A DNA stretch of 47,457 nt from Chloroflexota bacterium (GCA_030612045.1 JAUWOP010000005.1:1-47457), one strand, 5' to 3'. Counted from the first letter of the stretch, positions 37,898-46,542 are shown. Numbers and translations are program-made. Notes: generated from the sequence alone by a model not told the origin.

Positions 37898-38599
37898 ATG
37901 GTCACAAAGAGCATCCTGGATAAAGCCAAGGGGCAAAAGCGGACTCTGCTTACTGAAATTGAATCTAAGGAGCTTCTCAAGAAGGAAGTAGGGATAGATA
38001 TAGTGGAGGCAAGGCTTGCTACCTCCAAAAAGCAGGCAATTACCATTAGCAAGGAAATCGGCTTTCCTGTAGTGCTCAAGATAGTTTCACCTGATATTTC
38101 GCATAAGAGTGATATTGGTGGGGTTCGCTTGAATCTAGCAAATGCTACACAGGTAGGTAAAGCTTACCAGGAGATAATAGAAACTGTAAAGGAGAAGCAG
38201 CCTAAGGCTGCTATTGGAGGAGTCTCAGTACAGAAGATGGCACCACAGGGCATAGAGGTCATCATGGGAATGTCCAAGGACCCCCAATTTGGGCCAGTAC
38301 TTATGTTTGGGCTGGGGGGTATTCTAGTAGAAATACTAAAGGATGTCTCCTTCCGCATTGTGCCTCTGGTAAAAAGAGATGCTGCCGAGATGATTAGAGA
38401 ACTAAAGGGATACCCACTCCTGGAAGGTTATCGAGGACAGGAACCAGCCGATATCTCTATTCTTGAAGATATGCTTCTCAAACTGTCCAACTATATAGAG
38501 AATCATCCTGAGATAAAGGAGATGGACCTTAACCCCATCTTTGCATACAAGGATAGAGCAGTAGCGGTAGATGCTAGAGTGATACTTGAAGAAGACTAG
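37898..38599 (+). CDS. Acyl-CoA synthetase (ADP-forming) beta subunit, ATP-grasp
   Basis: FPVVLKIVSPDISHKSDIGGVRLNL...GMSKDPQFGPVLMFGLGGILVEILKDVSFRIVPL. Confidence 0.93.
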   Translation: MVTKSILDKAKGQKRTLLTEIESKELLKKEVGIDIVEARLATSKKQAITISKEIGFPVVLKIVSPDISHKSDIGGVRLNLANATQVGKAYQEIIETVKEKQPKAAIGGVSVQKMAPQGIEVIMGMSKDPQFGPVLMFGLGGILVEILKDVSFRIVPLVKRDAAEMIRELKGYPLLEGYRGQEPADISILEDMLLKLSNYIENHPEIKEMDLNPIFAYKDRAVAVDARVILEED

Positions 38600-38629
38600 T
38601 GTAGCCGCTTACAAAGAAAGGGATACCTG

Positions 38630-39175
38630 ATGATATCTGAGGGCGGTGATAGTACAAGTGTTACGAAAAAGAGGAGAGTGCCCAAAGTATGGCAGTATCT
38701 TGGTGCACTCCTTCTCATAGCCTTTGTGGTAGGAGGAGCATATTTCTGTTCACTCCATCTTACGGGAAGGCAGGCTCAAGAGATTATCTTTACCTCTGTT
38801 TCCCCTTCACAGATCGAGGTCTATCTCAGTGGGAGTGTAGCTAACGAGGGTATCTATACCTGCAACGAGGATACCTCTCTAGGAGACATTCTCAACCGTG
38901 CTGGTGGTGTTACGGAGGAGGGGGACAGTAGTCACCTCAGCATATATGTACCGTATAGAGAAGAATCCTCACATGAGGAGCACCAGAAGATTAATTTGAA
39001 TACTGCTGAAGTATGGTTACTTGAAGCACTTGAGGATATTGGTCCAAAGAGAGCAGAGGCAATTGTCGACTATCGTGAGGAACATGGTAGATTTCAGCAG
39101 ATTGAGCAAGTAATGAATGTCCCCGGTATTGGTGAGGTTACCCTTGAGAAAAATAGAGGCAAAATTACCGTGTAG
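38630..39175 (+). CDS. comEA: ComEA-like helix-hairpin-helix DNA-binding protein (SLBB + HhH)
   Basis: N-terminal TM, SLBB region, C-terminal INLNTAEVWLLEALEDIGPKRAEAIVDYREEHGRFQQIEQVMNVPGIG. Confidence 0.88.
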   Translation: MISEGGDSTSVTKKRRVPKVWQYLGALLLIAFVVGGAYFCSLHLTGRQAQEIIFTSVSPSQIEVYLSGSVANEGIYTCNEDTSLGDILNRAGGVTEEGDSSHLSIYVPYREESSHEEHQKINLNTAEVWLLEALEDIGPKRAEAIVDYREEHGRFQQIEQVMNVPGIGEVTLEKNRGKITV

Positions 39176-39366
39176 CTTCTTTTTTGGTAATCGTTCACCC
39201 AGCGTCATTCTGAATATATTCTATGCGCAACTATTTATGCTGTCACATGTAGGATACTATCCCAAGAATGGCTCGCATTATCCACAGTAGCCTTTGCTTT
39301 TTGGTAGTTATGAGCGAGGATGACAGCATTCCTTTGCCTCTTATAGAGGCGGGCAGCAAACTGCTC

Positions 39367-40251
39367 CTACCTTAGTTGATTTAGTTGGTACGGGTTAACA
39401 TGAACCATAACATCCTGCACATGCTCAATCTCTCTCAGGAGTCTGTTTCTTACCTCAGCGGCTATCTGATGGCCTTGCTTCACAGAGAGTCCACCATCTA
39501 CAGCTACTTCTATATCAATGGTGAAGGTAGAGCCTCGCTGGTGCACCCTGATACTATCAATCGCTTCAACCCCTGCAATCCCAAGGGTTGCGCCTCTAAT
39601 CTTGTCCAAAAGTGCTGATTCTGGCTTTTCGTCCATCAAGATTCCAATGTTGGGGCGAAGAATGGTGAGGGACATCTTGATAATTAAGGCTGAGACCACA
39701 AGTCCGGCTATAGGGTCTAAATACTGAAAACCCAGCCTGGCTCCAAGTATACCGGCCAAGGCAGCCATCGACGAGTAGGCATCTGAGCGGTGGTCCCAGG
39801 CATTGGCAATAACAGCAGGGCTATTGCTCCTCTCACCTACCTTGAGTGTATAACGAAACAGTCCCTCTTTTACGACTATAGAAACGGCAGCCGCTGCCAG
39901 GGCTATTGTGGCTGGGGTCTCGAAGTCCTTGTGAGCAATGAGCTGGACAGCGGAAACGCCCACAAAGACGCCGGTAGCGAGGATTATAAGAGCAACGACG
40001 AAAGCAGCGATAGTCTCGGCGTTAGCATGACCATAGGGGTGACCCTCATCGGGCGGCTTTTCCCCAATTCGCAGCCCTACATAAACGACACCTGTGGCAA
40101 AGCAATCCGAGAAGGAGTGAATAGCATCGGCTACCATAGCATAGCTCAAGCCAAATATACCCGCGAGCAGCTTGAAAATAGCCAGGGCTATATTGATAAC
40201 GAGCCCTACCAGGGTGCATGTCTTAGGATCGAGAAGATTGATTCTTGGCAT
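39367..40251 (-). CDS. Cation diffusion facilitator (CDF) transporter
   Basis: YAMVADAIHSFSDCFATGVVYVGLRIGEKPPDEGHPYGHANAETIAAF and ANAWDHRSDAYSSMAALAG. Confidence 0.94.
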   Translation of the reverse strand: MPRINLLDPKTCTLVGLVINIALAIFKLLAGIFGLSYAMVADAIHSFSDCFATGVVYVGLRIGEKPPDEGHPYGHANAETIAAFVVALIILATGVFVGVSAVQLIAHKDFETPATIALAAAAVSIVVKEGLFRYTLKVGERSNSPAVIANAWDHRSDAYSSMAALAGILGARLGFQYLDPIAGLVVSALIIKMSLTILRPNIGILMDEKPESALLDKIRGATLGIAGVEAIDSIRVHQRGSTFTIDIEVAVDGGLSVKQGHQIAAEVRNRLLREIEHVQDVMVHVNPYQLNQLR

Positions 40252-40257
40252 GAACCA

Positions 40258-40405
40258 TTATCCTGTCTCTACTCTCCACTCGTGGGTGTAGACATTCATC
40301 CTCTTTTCCTTTAACTTCTCTTCTGCAAATTGCTTATTCCTCTTTGCTCTTTCGTGGCTTGGGTCAATCTCCAGAGCCTTGTTGTAGCATTTGATTTCCC
40401 TCCAA
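40258..40405 (-). pseudogene. Chimeric remnant: TPR-like segment fused in frame to a copy of the FdhD C-terminus
   Basis: Reverse strand reads WREIKCYNKALEIDPSHERAKRNKQFAEEKLKEKRMNVYTHEWRVETG*; last ~17 residues duplicate FdhD REKRMNVYTHEWRVETG. Confidence 0.55.
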
Positions 40406-40664
40406 TTTTTCTTCATGGTCTTGAAGCTTAGAAATGTAGCACAAGGCTTTATCTTGGTCTCTTTCGTTCCCCTTGTCCCCTTTACTCATTTAGGGATGTT
40501 TTCATCCCCAAGCTCATCCATGCTTTGTGGGGGATGGGAAACATCCTCCTTGAGCAAGCATTGCGGCCTAAGTTGAGCCATTCTTTGGCGGTTTCCCCCT
40601 CAACTTTTTTCTTTCCCGAAAGTCCCACTGGAAATCCTCCTTGCTGGGTTCTTTGTTGTTGTCC

Positions 40665-40886
40665 CTACACAAATTTTAGAAATTCCTCTCGGCTTAACCT
40701 TGCATCTTTTATGATTTTTCTCAGCAATCCCTTTCCGATATCTTCTCCTTTGTGAACTGGAACTATAGTAACCCTACTATCGGGATGTTTCAAAATAACA
40801 TGGCTTCCCTCTTGTCTTTCCTTCTGGAATCCTACCTTTTCGAGGACTTTTATAACTTTCTCCGGTGGTAAAGGTCTAAGCCTCAA
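40665..40886 (-). CDS. hicA: HicA-family toxin (second locus)
   Basis: PEKVIKVLEKVGFQKERQEGSHVILKHPDSRVTIVPVHKGEDIGKGLLRKIIKDARLSREEFLKF. Confidence 0.9.
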   Translation of the reverse strand: MRLRPLPPEKVIKVLEKVGFQKERQEGSHVILKHPDSRVTIVPVHKGEDIGKGLLRKIIKDARLSREEFLKFV

Positions 40887-41109
40887 TTAGTTGCACTCCA
40901 ATAAATTCTGATTTTCCTTCCGGTTTTTCTACTTCAAGGTAGAGCTCTATTGCCTCCTTTATCCTCTCCAGCGCCTCAGTGATGGTTTTTGCTTGAGTAT
41001 GGCAGCCAGGAAGAGAGGGAACATTAGCGGTGTAGCAGCCATCTTCATCTCTTTCAACAACCACTGCAAACTTCCTCGTATTTTTAACCTTTGATTCTAA
41101 AGGTCCCAT
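40876..41109 (-). CDS. hicB: HicB-family antitoxin (second locus)
   Basis: FAVVVERDEDGCYTANVPSLPGCHTQAKTITEALERIKEAIELYLE. Confidence 0.9.
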   Translation of the reverse strand: MGPLESKVKNTRKFAVVVERDEDGCYTANVPSLPGCHTQAKTITEALERIKEAIELYLEVEKPEGKSEFIGVQLIEA

Positions 41110-41149
41110 TGAAAAGCCTCCTTGTTGTGGTTGTAATCATTTTAGCACA

Positions 41150-41905
41150 TTATGGGGAGGCAGCAGGTAGGGTGGGTGCAGCATATCCTGTCTCTACTCT
41201 CCATTCGTGAGTGTAGACATTCATCCTCTTTTCCCTGGCAAAGCTAATGAGAGTTACGCCCAAATCATTGGCTAATCTCACACCTAAGTTAGTGGGAGCG
41301 GCTATGGAGATAAGCAAAGGAATGCCTCTTTTAGCCACCTTTAGTAATATCTCCGATGAGACTCTTCCGCTGGTGATTATTAAGCAATTGTCTGTGGAAA
41401 TATCATTCAAGAGGCACTCCCCAAAAATTTTATCAATAGCATTATGCCTTCCAATGTCCTCACTGAAAATGAGAAGTTGGTCTGGCTTACATAGGGCGGC
41501 ACTGTGGAGACCGTGTGTTGCCTCATAAACCTGAGAGTGATGTTGGAACTCATTTACCAAGGTGAAGACTTGGGAAGCTGATATTTTTGTTTGAGGCTCC
41601 ACGTCCACCTTTTGGGGACTGAAAAAGGTGCTACCCCTTCTTCCACTGGTTTTCACTCGCACTACATCCTTATCCCAATCAAGTTTTATTTCCCTGATTT
41701 CGTCTTTGCTCTCTATCAAGCCCTCGGACCAAAGGTAGCCAATGGTGAGGTACTCTAACTTTGTCGGTGAGCAGAGCAGCGTTACCGCTTCCTGGTTGTT
41801 GAGGATGATGGTAAGAGGGAACTCAGTAACGACGACATCTTCGATTTCACTTCTGCTTTGTTCCATAATCCGCAGTATGGGAAGCCTTTCTATCTCCTCT
41901 TTCAT
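41150..41905 (-). CDS. fdhD: Formate dehydrogenase accessory sulfurtransferase FdhD
   Basis: TEFPLTIILNNQEAVTLLCSPTKLEYLTIGYLWSEGLI, EDIGRHNAIDKIFGECLL, TSGRVSSEILLKVAKRGIPLLISIAAPT. Confidence 0.93.
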   Translation of the reverse strand: MKEEIERLPILRIMEQSRSEIEDVVVTEFPLTIILNNQEAVTLLCSPTKLEYLTIGYLWSEGLIESKDEIREIKLDWDKDVVRVKTSGRRGSTFFSPQKVDVEPQTKISASQVFTLVNEFQHHSQVYEATHGLHSAALCKPDQLLIFSEDIGRHNAIDKIFGECLLNDISTDNCLIITSGRVSSEILLKVAKRGIPLLISIAAPTNLGVRLANDLGVTLISFAREKRMNVYTHEWRVETGYAAPTLPAASP

Positions 41906-41926
41906 AACACCCTCTCACCCTTTTTA

Positions 41927-42056
41927 GTAACTATTCAGCCGGCAATTGATAGTCACAGAGCACACCGAGTTTATAGAGTTATAGAGTTTGTAGGGTTGGT
42001 GGGGAACTCAATAAACTCTACAAACCTTTTCGTGTCCTTTGCGGCTGAACACTTAC
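41927..42056. mobile_element. MITE-like element; termini GTAACTATTCAGCC/GGCTGAACACTTAC; imperfect TSD
   Basis: Same end family as the others; contains a copy of the GAGTTTATAGAGTT...AACTC palindromic repeat. Confidence 0.65.
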
Positions 42057-42079
42057 CTTTTTTGTAACACTTACACTAT

Positions 42080-42964
42080 CTAGCTCCGTGGATTATTTAG
42101 CTTGAGAGTTGATAGATATGTTTCAGCGGCATGAAAGGAGCTGCGCACCAGGGGTCCAGAAATAATGGAGGTGAAGCCCATCTCCTCCCCTATACTTTGA
42201 TATTCCTTAAACTCCCCAGGGGGGACATATCTGGCTACTTCGTGGTGCTTTAATGAAGGCTGCAAATATTGCCCTATAGTTAGAATATCACAACCGACCC
42301 GCCTGAGGTCAGTCATCACATCGATAACCTCTCTCTGCTCTTCACCTAATCCTAGCATAAGCCCGGATTTAGTCACAAGACTACTCCTGAGCAGTTTAGC
42401 CTTCCTTATCAGCTCCAACGAGCGCAGGTAGTTTGCTTCAGGGCGAACCTCAGGATAAAGACGGGGTGCCGTTTCTATATTGTGGTTAAGAACAGTCGGG
42501 GAAACACCTATTACAGCCTGCAATGCAGAGAGTGAGCCCCTAAAATCAGGGATTAGAATCTCGACTAAGATACTGAAATCATATCTGTGGATGGCATTGA
42601 TGGTTTGAACAAACTGGGAAGCGCCACCATCAGGAAGGTCGTCTCTTGTCACTGATGTAATGACTACATATCGGAGAGCTAATTTATCTACCGCTGCCAC
42701 GATATGCTGCGGCTCATCAGGGTCAATGGGCTGAGGTATTCCACTCTTTACGGCGCAGAAGGTGCAATTTCGAGTGCAAATATCCCCCAGAATCATAAAG
42801 GTGGCTGTGCCCCGGGCAAAGCATTCAGTACGGTTGGGACACCGTGCACTTTCACAAACAGTATGTAACTCCAGGTCTTGCATGAGCCTATTCATCCTGT
42901 TCAGTATAACAGGGTCAAGCGGGCTCAGTTTTAGCCATTCAGGGCGTCTAACATAGGCAGGCAT
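42080..42964 (-). CDS. lipA: Lipoyl synthase
   Basis: CESARCPNRTECFARGTATFMILGDICTRNCTFCAVKSG, LMLGLGEE, LTIGQYLQPS. Confidence 0.96.
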   Translation of the reverse strand: MPAYVRRPEWLKLSPLDPVILNRMNRLMQDLELHTVCESARCPNRTECFARGTATFMILGDICTRNCTFCAVKSGIPQPIDPDEPQHIVAAVDKLALRYVVITSVTRDDLPDGGASQFVQTINAIHRYDFSILVEILIPDFRGSLSALQAVIGVSPTVLNHNIETAPRLYPEVRPEANYLRSLELIRKAKLLRSSLVTKSGLMLGLGEEQREVIDVMTDLRRVGCDILTIGQYLQPSLKHHEVARYVPPGEFKEYQSIGEEMGFTSIISGPLVRSSFHAAETYLSTLKLNNPRS

Positions 42965-43026
42965 CTACTTATCTCCCTTCAGGTGGATAGGCTGGAAAAC
43001 GCAAGCTAATCTAACAGTCTTCAGCC

Positions 43027-43373
43027 ATAACTATTCAGCCACAGAGCACACCGAGAGCACAGAGAGGCTCTTTCGACAGGATTACAGGATTGGCAAGATT
43101 TTTTGTAACCGTTCACCCGTGTCATTGCGAGCGGAGCGAAGACGCAAGGCTAATCTCATCGTCTATCAAATCCCCCTTAGTCCCCCTTTTCTAAAGGGGG
43201 AAAAGAATGTAAGCCTCCCCCTTTTCTAAAGGGGGATTTAGGGGGATTGCTTCGTCGCTAACGCTCCTCGCAATGACATGAAAGTGGGTGAACGCTTACG
43301 ATTTTTTAGAGTTCCCGTTCATCTTGTTTTATCCTGTTATCCTGTCAAGAATTCAACCTCGGTGAACGCTTAC
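43027..43373. mobile_element. MITE-like element with 8-bp TSD CTTCAGCC, carrying a nested element
   Basis: Ends ATAACTATTCAGCC (43027) and GGTGAACGCTTAC (to 43373); CTTCAGCC at 43019-43026 and 43374-43381. Confidence 0.75.
43105..43299. mobile_element. Nested MITE-like element; termini GTAACCGTTCACCC/GGGTGAACGCTTAC; 8-bp TSD GATTTTTT
   Basis: GATTTTTT at 43097-43104 and 43300-43307; interior GTCATTGCGAG palindrome split by an AAATCCCCCTTAGTCCCCC palindrome (43168-43247). Confidence 0.8.
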
Positions 43374-43382
43374 CTTCAGCCT

Positions 43383-44114
43383 TCAGCCTATCCACCTAAA
43401 ATGAAGTAAGCTCTCTATGATATCTTTGACCTCCACAGGGTAACCCACTAATTCTGAGATTGAGGTCATTACTTTTCTGTTCTTTGTAGTGTCTACGCTA
43501 ATACCACATGGGTTTATGTATTCGAAATACCTCAGGTCAGGATTCACATTGAGAGCAAAGCCATGCGTAGTGATGTAGTGGCTAACATGTATACCTATAG
43601 AACAAATCTTCTCTTCACCTACCCACACACCCGGGTACTTTACGACCCGGTGGCCCTGGATATTAAAGGTGAGGAGTAGCTTGATAATGACCTCTTCTAA
43701 TCTCCAGATATATTCACGCACACCAGTATGATTGGGACGAAAAGGGCTGTTTTCTTTAAGGTTAAGGATGGGATAGCCTACAAGCTGTCCTGGACCGTGG
43801 TAGGTGATGCCGCCACCTCGATTGGTATGAAAGATAGAAATCCCCTCTTGGGACAATCTCTCTGGAGGAACAATTATGTCTTCCTCCCCTCTAAATCTTC
43901 CTAGTGTAAAAACTGACGGATGTTGCAGGAGCAGCACTACATCAGGAATCTTGCCCTCAGCTCTCGCCTGCGCCAATAATTGTTGTAGCTCTAAGGCATG
44001 CTCATATGGGATTACTCCCAGGTAATGAGCCACACATACCCTCGGAGATAAAGAGTTGGGATAGAGACTGCTCCACTCCGCTTCTCTATCTCTTGTCTCT
44101 GTCTCCATCTCCAT
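43383..44114 (-). CDS. lipB: Octanoyltransferase LipB
   Basis: LQHPSVFTLGRF, TNRGGGITYHGPGQLVGYPILNL, YPGVWVGEEKICSIGIHVSHYITTHGFALNVNPDLRYFEYINPCGI. Confidence 0.95.
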   Translation of the reverse strand: MEMETETRDREAEWSSLYPNSLSPRVCVAHYLGVIPYEHALELQQLLAQARAEGKIPDVVLLLQHPSVFTLGRFRGEEDIIVPPERLSQEGISIFHTNRGGGITYHGPGQLVGYPILNLKENSPFRPNHTGVREYIWRLEEVIIKLLLTFNIQGHRVVKYPGVWVGEEKICSIGIHVSHYITTHGFALNVNPDLRYFEYINPCGISVDTTKNRKVMTSISELVGYPVEVKDIIESLLHFRWIG

Positions 44115-44136
44115 CTCTTGTCTCTGTCTCCCATGT

Positions 44137-45618
44137 CTATACTCTTCGGAAATGGATTGAACCTTCTAGCTGCCCCATTGCTGTCTCAAGCACCGCCTCA
44201 GATAAAGTGGGATGGGCGTGGATAGTAAGGGCAATATCTCTGGCTGTTGCTCCTAGCTGTATTGCAAGTGCGCCTTCGGCGATAAGGTCACTGGCATGTG
44301 CTCCCATGATGTGCATTCCCAGAACTTTGCCATCCTCAGCATTACAAACCATCTTAACCATACCTGCTGTCTCATCCATCGCAACAGCACGGCCACAAGC
44401 GAGAAAGGGGAATTTGCTTACCTTACAAGGAATGCCGCTTCCTTTTACCTCCTTCTCAGTTAAACCAACACTGGCTATCTCGGGGTAGGTAAAGATGCAA
44501 TTAGGAACAGCCCGATAATCTGCTTGACGGGAATGGACAGTGCGAGAGCTACAAGAAAGGGCATTCTCGACGGCTATCTCGCCCTCATAGGAGGCAACAT
44601 GAGCTAGCATAGGCCTTTGTCTTTTGCCCAGAACATCTCCTATGGCATAAACACCATCAATATTTGTCTCAAGGCGCTCATTTGCTATAATAGCTTGCCC
44701 CTCCACCTTTATACCAAGCTGTGCTAGGTTCAGCCCCTCGGTATAAGGCTGCCTCCCCACAGCCACAAGAACTATCTGTCCGATAGCTTCCTGCTCATCT
44801 TTTCCCGTAGCGCTCACGCTCGGAGTATCCCAAACCACCTTGAGTCTGGAGTCTTTAGTCTTTAGTCCCCCTTCCCCCCGACTCTTGACTCTTGACTCTT
44901 GACTCTTGACTCCTTTAATAGCCTTAACTGCAGCTCCAACCTTAACTTCGATGCCTTGTCTGAGCAAGACCTGAGTAATTCGTTTGCTAATCTCTTCATC
45001 AACTGACCTCAGGAGGAGGGGAAGTTTCTCCACAATAGTAACCCTCGTTCCTAACCCATTAAAGATGCTGGCAAACTCAACACCTACATGACTTCCCCCG
45101 ATGACCACAAGGCTTTCCGGGAGCTCTTTCAACTCGAGAATCTCATCGGTGTTGAGTACTCCAGGCAGGTCTGAACCGGGGATAGGAAGTGGAATAGGCT
45201 CAGAACCGGTAGCAATAATAAGCTTCCTGGCTACTATCTCCTTATCATTCACCCTAACTAATTGTGAAGAGAGGATGTGAGCGATGCCCTTATGGACACT
45301 TATGTTGCCTGCTTTCATCAGTTGCTCGATGCCCAACGCTAATTTATTAACTACTTCGCTCTTACGAGCCATAATCTTGGGGAAGTTCGTATTGATATTG
45401 CCAATCTCTACGCCAAACTCGTTTGCCTTTCTTGCGTCGAGGAGCACCTCCACACTTTTAACCAGAGCCTTCGTGGGGATACAGCCTCGATTAAGACAGG
45501 TACCACCTAACCTATCCTTCTCAACCACAGCCACACTAGCCCCCAGGTGGGCAGCATGAATCGCTGCCACATAGCCACCGGGGCCACCTCCAATTATTAC
45601 TACATCCTTTTCATCCAT
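44137..45618 (-). CDS. lpdA: Dihydrolipoamide dehydrogenase
   Basis: VVIIGGGPGGYVAAIHAAHLGASVAVVEKDRLGGTCLNRGCIPTKAL; AIGDVLG; C-terminal HAHPTLSEAVLE. Confidence 0.95.
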   Translation of the reverse strand: MDEKDVVIIGGGPGGYVAAIHAAHLGASVAVVEKDRLGGTCLNRGCIPTKALVKSVEVLLDARKANEFGVEIGNINTNFPKIMARKSEVVNKLALGIEQLMKAGNISVHKGIAHILSSQLVRVNDKEIVARKLIIATGSEPIPLPIPGSDLPGVLNTDEILELKELPESLVVIGGSHVGVEFASIFNGLGTRVTIVEKLPLLLRSVDEEISKRITQVLLRQGIEVKVGAAVKAIKGVKSQESRVKSRGEGGLKTKDSRLKVVWDTPSVSATGKDEQEAIGQIVLVAVGRQPYTEGLNLAQLGIKVEGQAIIANERLETNIDGVYAIGDVLGKRQRPMLAHVASYEGEIAVENALSCSSRTVHSRQADYRAVPNCIFTYPEIASVGLTEKEVKGSGIPCKVSKFPFLACGRAVAMDETAGMVKMVCNAEDGKVLGMHIMGAHASDLIAEGALAIQLGATARDIALTIHAHPTLSEAVLETAMGQLEGSIHFRRV

Positions 45619-45661
45619 AGCTTCTTCGTAACACTTACGCTTGTTACCCTCGAGTCCTTAG

Positions 45662-45788
45662 GATTACTGAAAAAGTCAAAGATTTGCTCTTGAGTTAACC
45701 CGTGTTCCAAGACATTATTCACTCAGCAAATCTCTTAAGGGGTATATCCAATACTAAGAGCTAAATCAAGCCAGCTTTCCTTTTATGG
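45662..45788. repeat. ~127-bp direct repeat, copy A
   Basis: About 95% identical by eye to 46691-46817. Confidence 0.9.
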
Positions 45789-46089
45789 TAGCTATATCTA
45801 AGACCATGTAATCCCTGATTAATCACCTCCTTAAGCTCCTGAATAAAGCAACTGATTTCCCTTTCACCAATATGAAGTCAAAGATAATCGCCGCTCAAAG
45901 GGGGAGGTCGGAGAGTCCGAAGGTAGAAAAACAGGATGAACTTAAGCTGAAAGAGCTATGTGTAGAATATTTACTTGGATGATAGACAGAAAATCTGACT
46001 ACCTACCTGTGACGAAATAAAAGCTAAGAGCTAGCCTTCCTCAGTACTCTCCTAGAACTACTACTTGTTCCAGTTACACATTAAACCCT

Positions 46090-46542
46090 TTATTTGGTCA
46101 TTTCGCAGTATTTCTGCGCCACGATGTATGTAGCATAATCGAATAGGAGCAGTGTCCGATTAATACTTTCTACTGCTTGATACATCTCAGAAGCAGCATT
46201 AAATGTTGCCTGCACCTCAGCATAGAGCCAGATATGCCTCCTCATGATGATTAATGCATAAAGGGCTTCATGTAGGGGAATACCTCTAGCATATGCGTCT
46301 TCTGCATACCGTATCCTCTCCAAAAGCTTTAGAACTTGCTGATAGGAGTCCGTAGTAAAATAGAGATCCTTTAGATTCTTGTAAAAGAAAACTACTTGAG
46401 GGAGACACGCTTCCTTGGGTAAAGAATGATATGAAGGAGTCCTGGAATTTGTACTTACAGATTTATACCACTGCTCAGCAATCTTTTCAGCATGGCACTC
46501 ACATAGATCTAATAACTTGTCACCAAAAACTTTCCACGGCAT
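46090..46542 (-). CDS. RsbRD N-terminal-like sensory domain protein
   Basis: LLDLCECHAEKIAEQWYKSVSTNSRTPSYHSLPKEACLPQVVFFYKNLKDLYF... resembles the RsbT co-antagonist RsbRD N-terminal domain. Confidence 0.5.
   Translation of the reverse strand: MPWKVFGDKLLDLCECHAEKIAEQWYKSVSTNSRTPSYHSLPKEACLPQVVFFYKNLKDLYFTTDSYQQVLKLLERIRYAEDAYARGIPLHEALYALIIMRRHIWLYAEVQATFNAASEMYQAVESINRTLLLFDYATYIVAQKYCEMTK

Noticed and set aside
38908-38925. GGTGTTACGGAGGAG in the comEA-like gene as another 22-bp repeat copy
   Set aside because: Only the core matches, and GGVTEE is the normal conserved SLBB motif here.
39790-40314. 174-aa plus-strand ORF
   Set aside because: Antisense to the CDF transporter gene and the FdhD-tail remnant.
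44880-44910. Possible CRISPR-like array in the GACTCTT iterations
   Set aside because: 7-bp units without spacers; a simple tandem repeat inside lpd.
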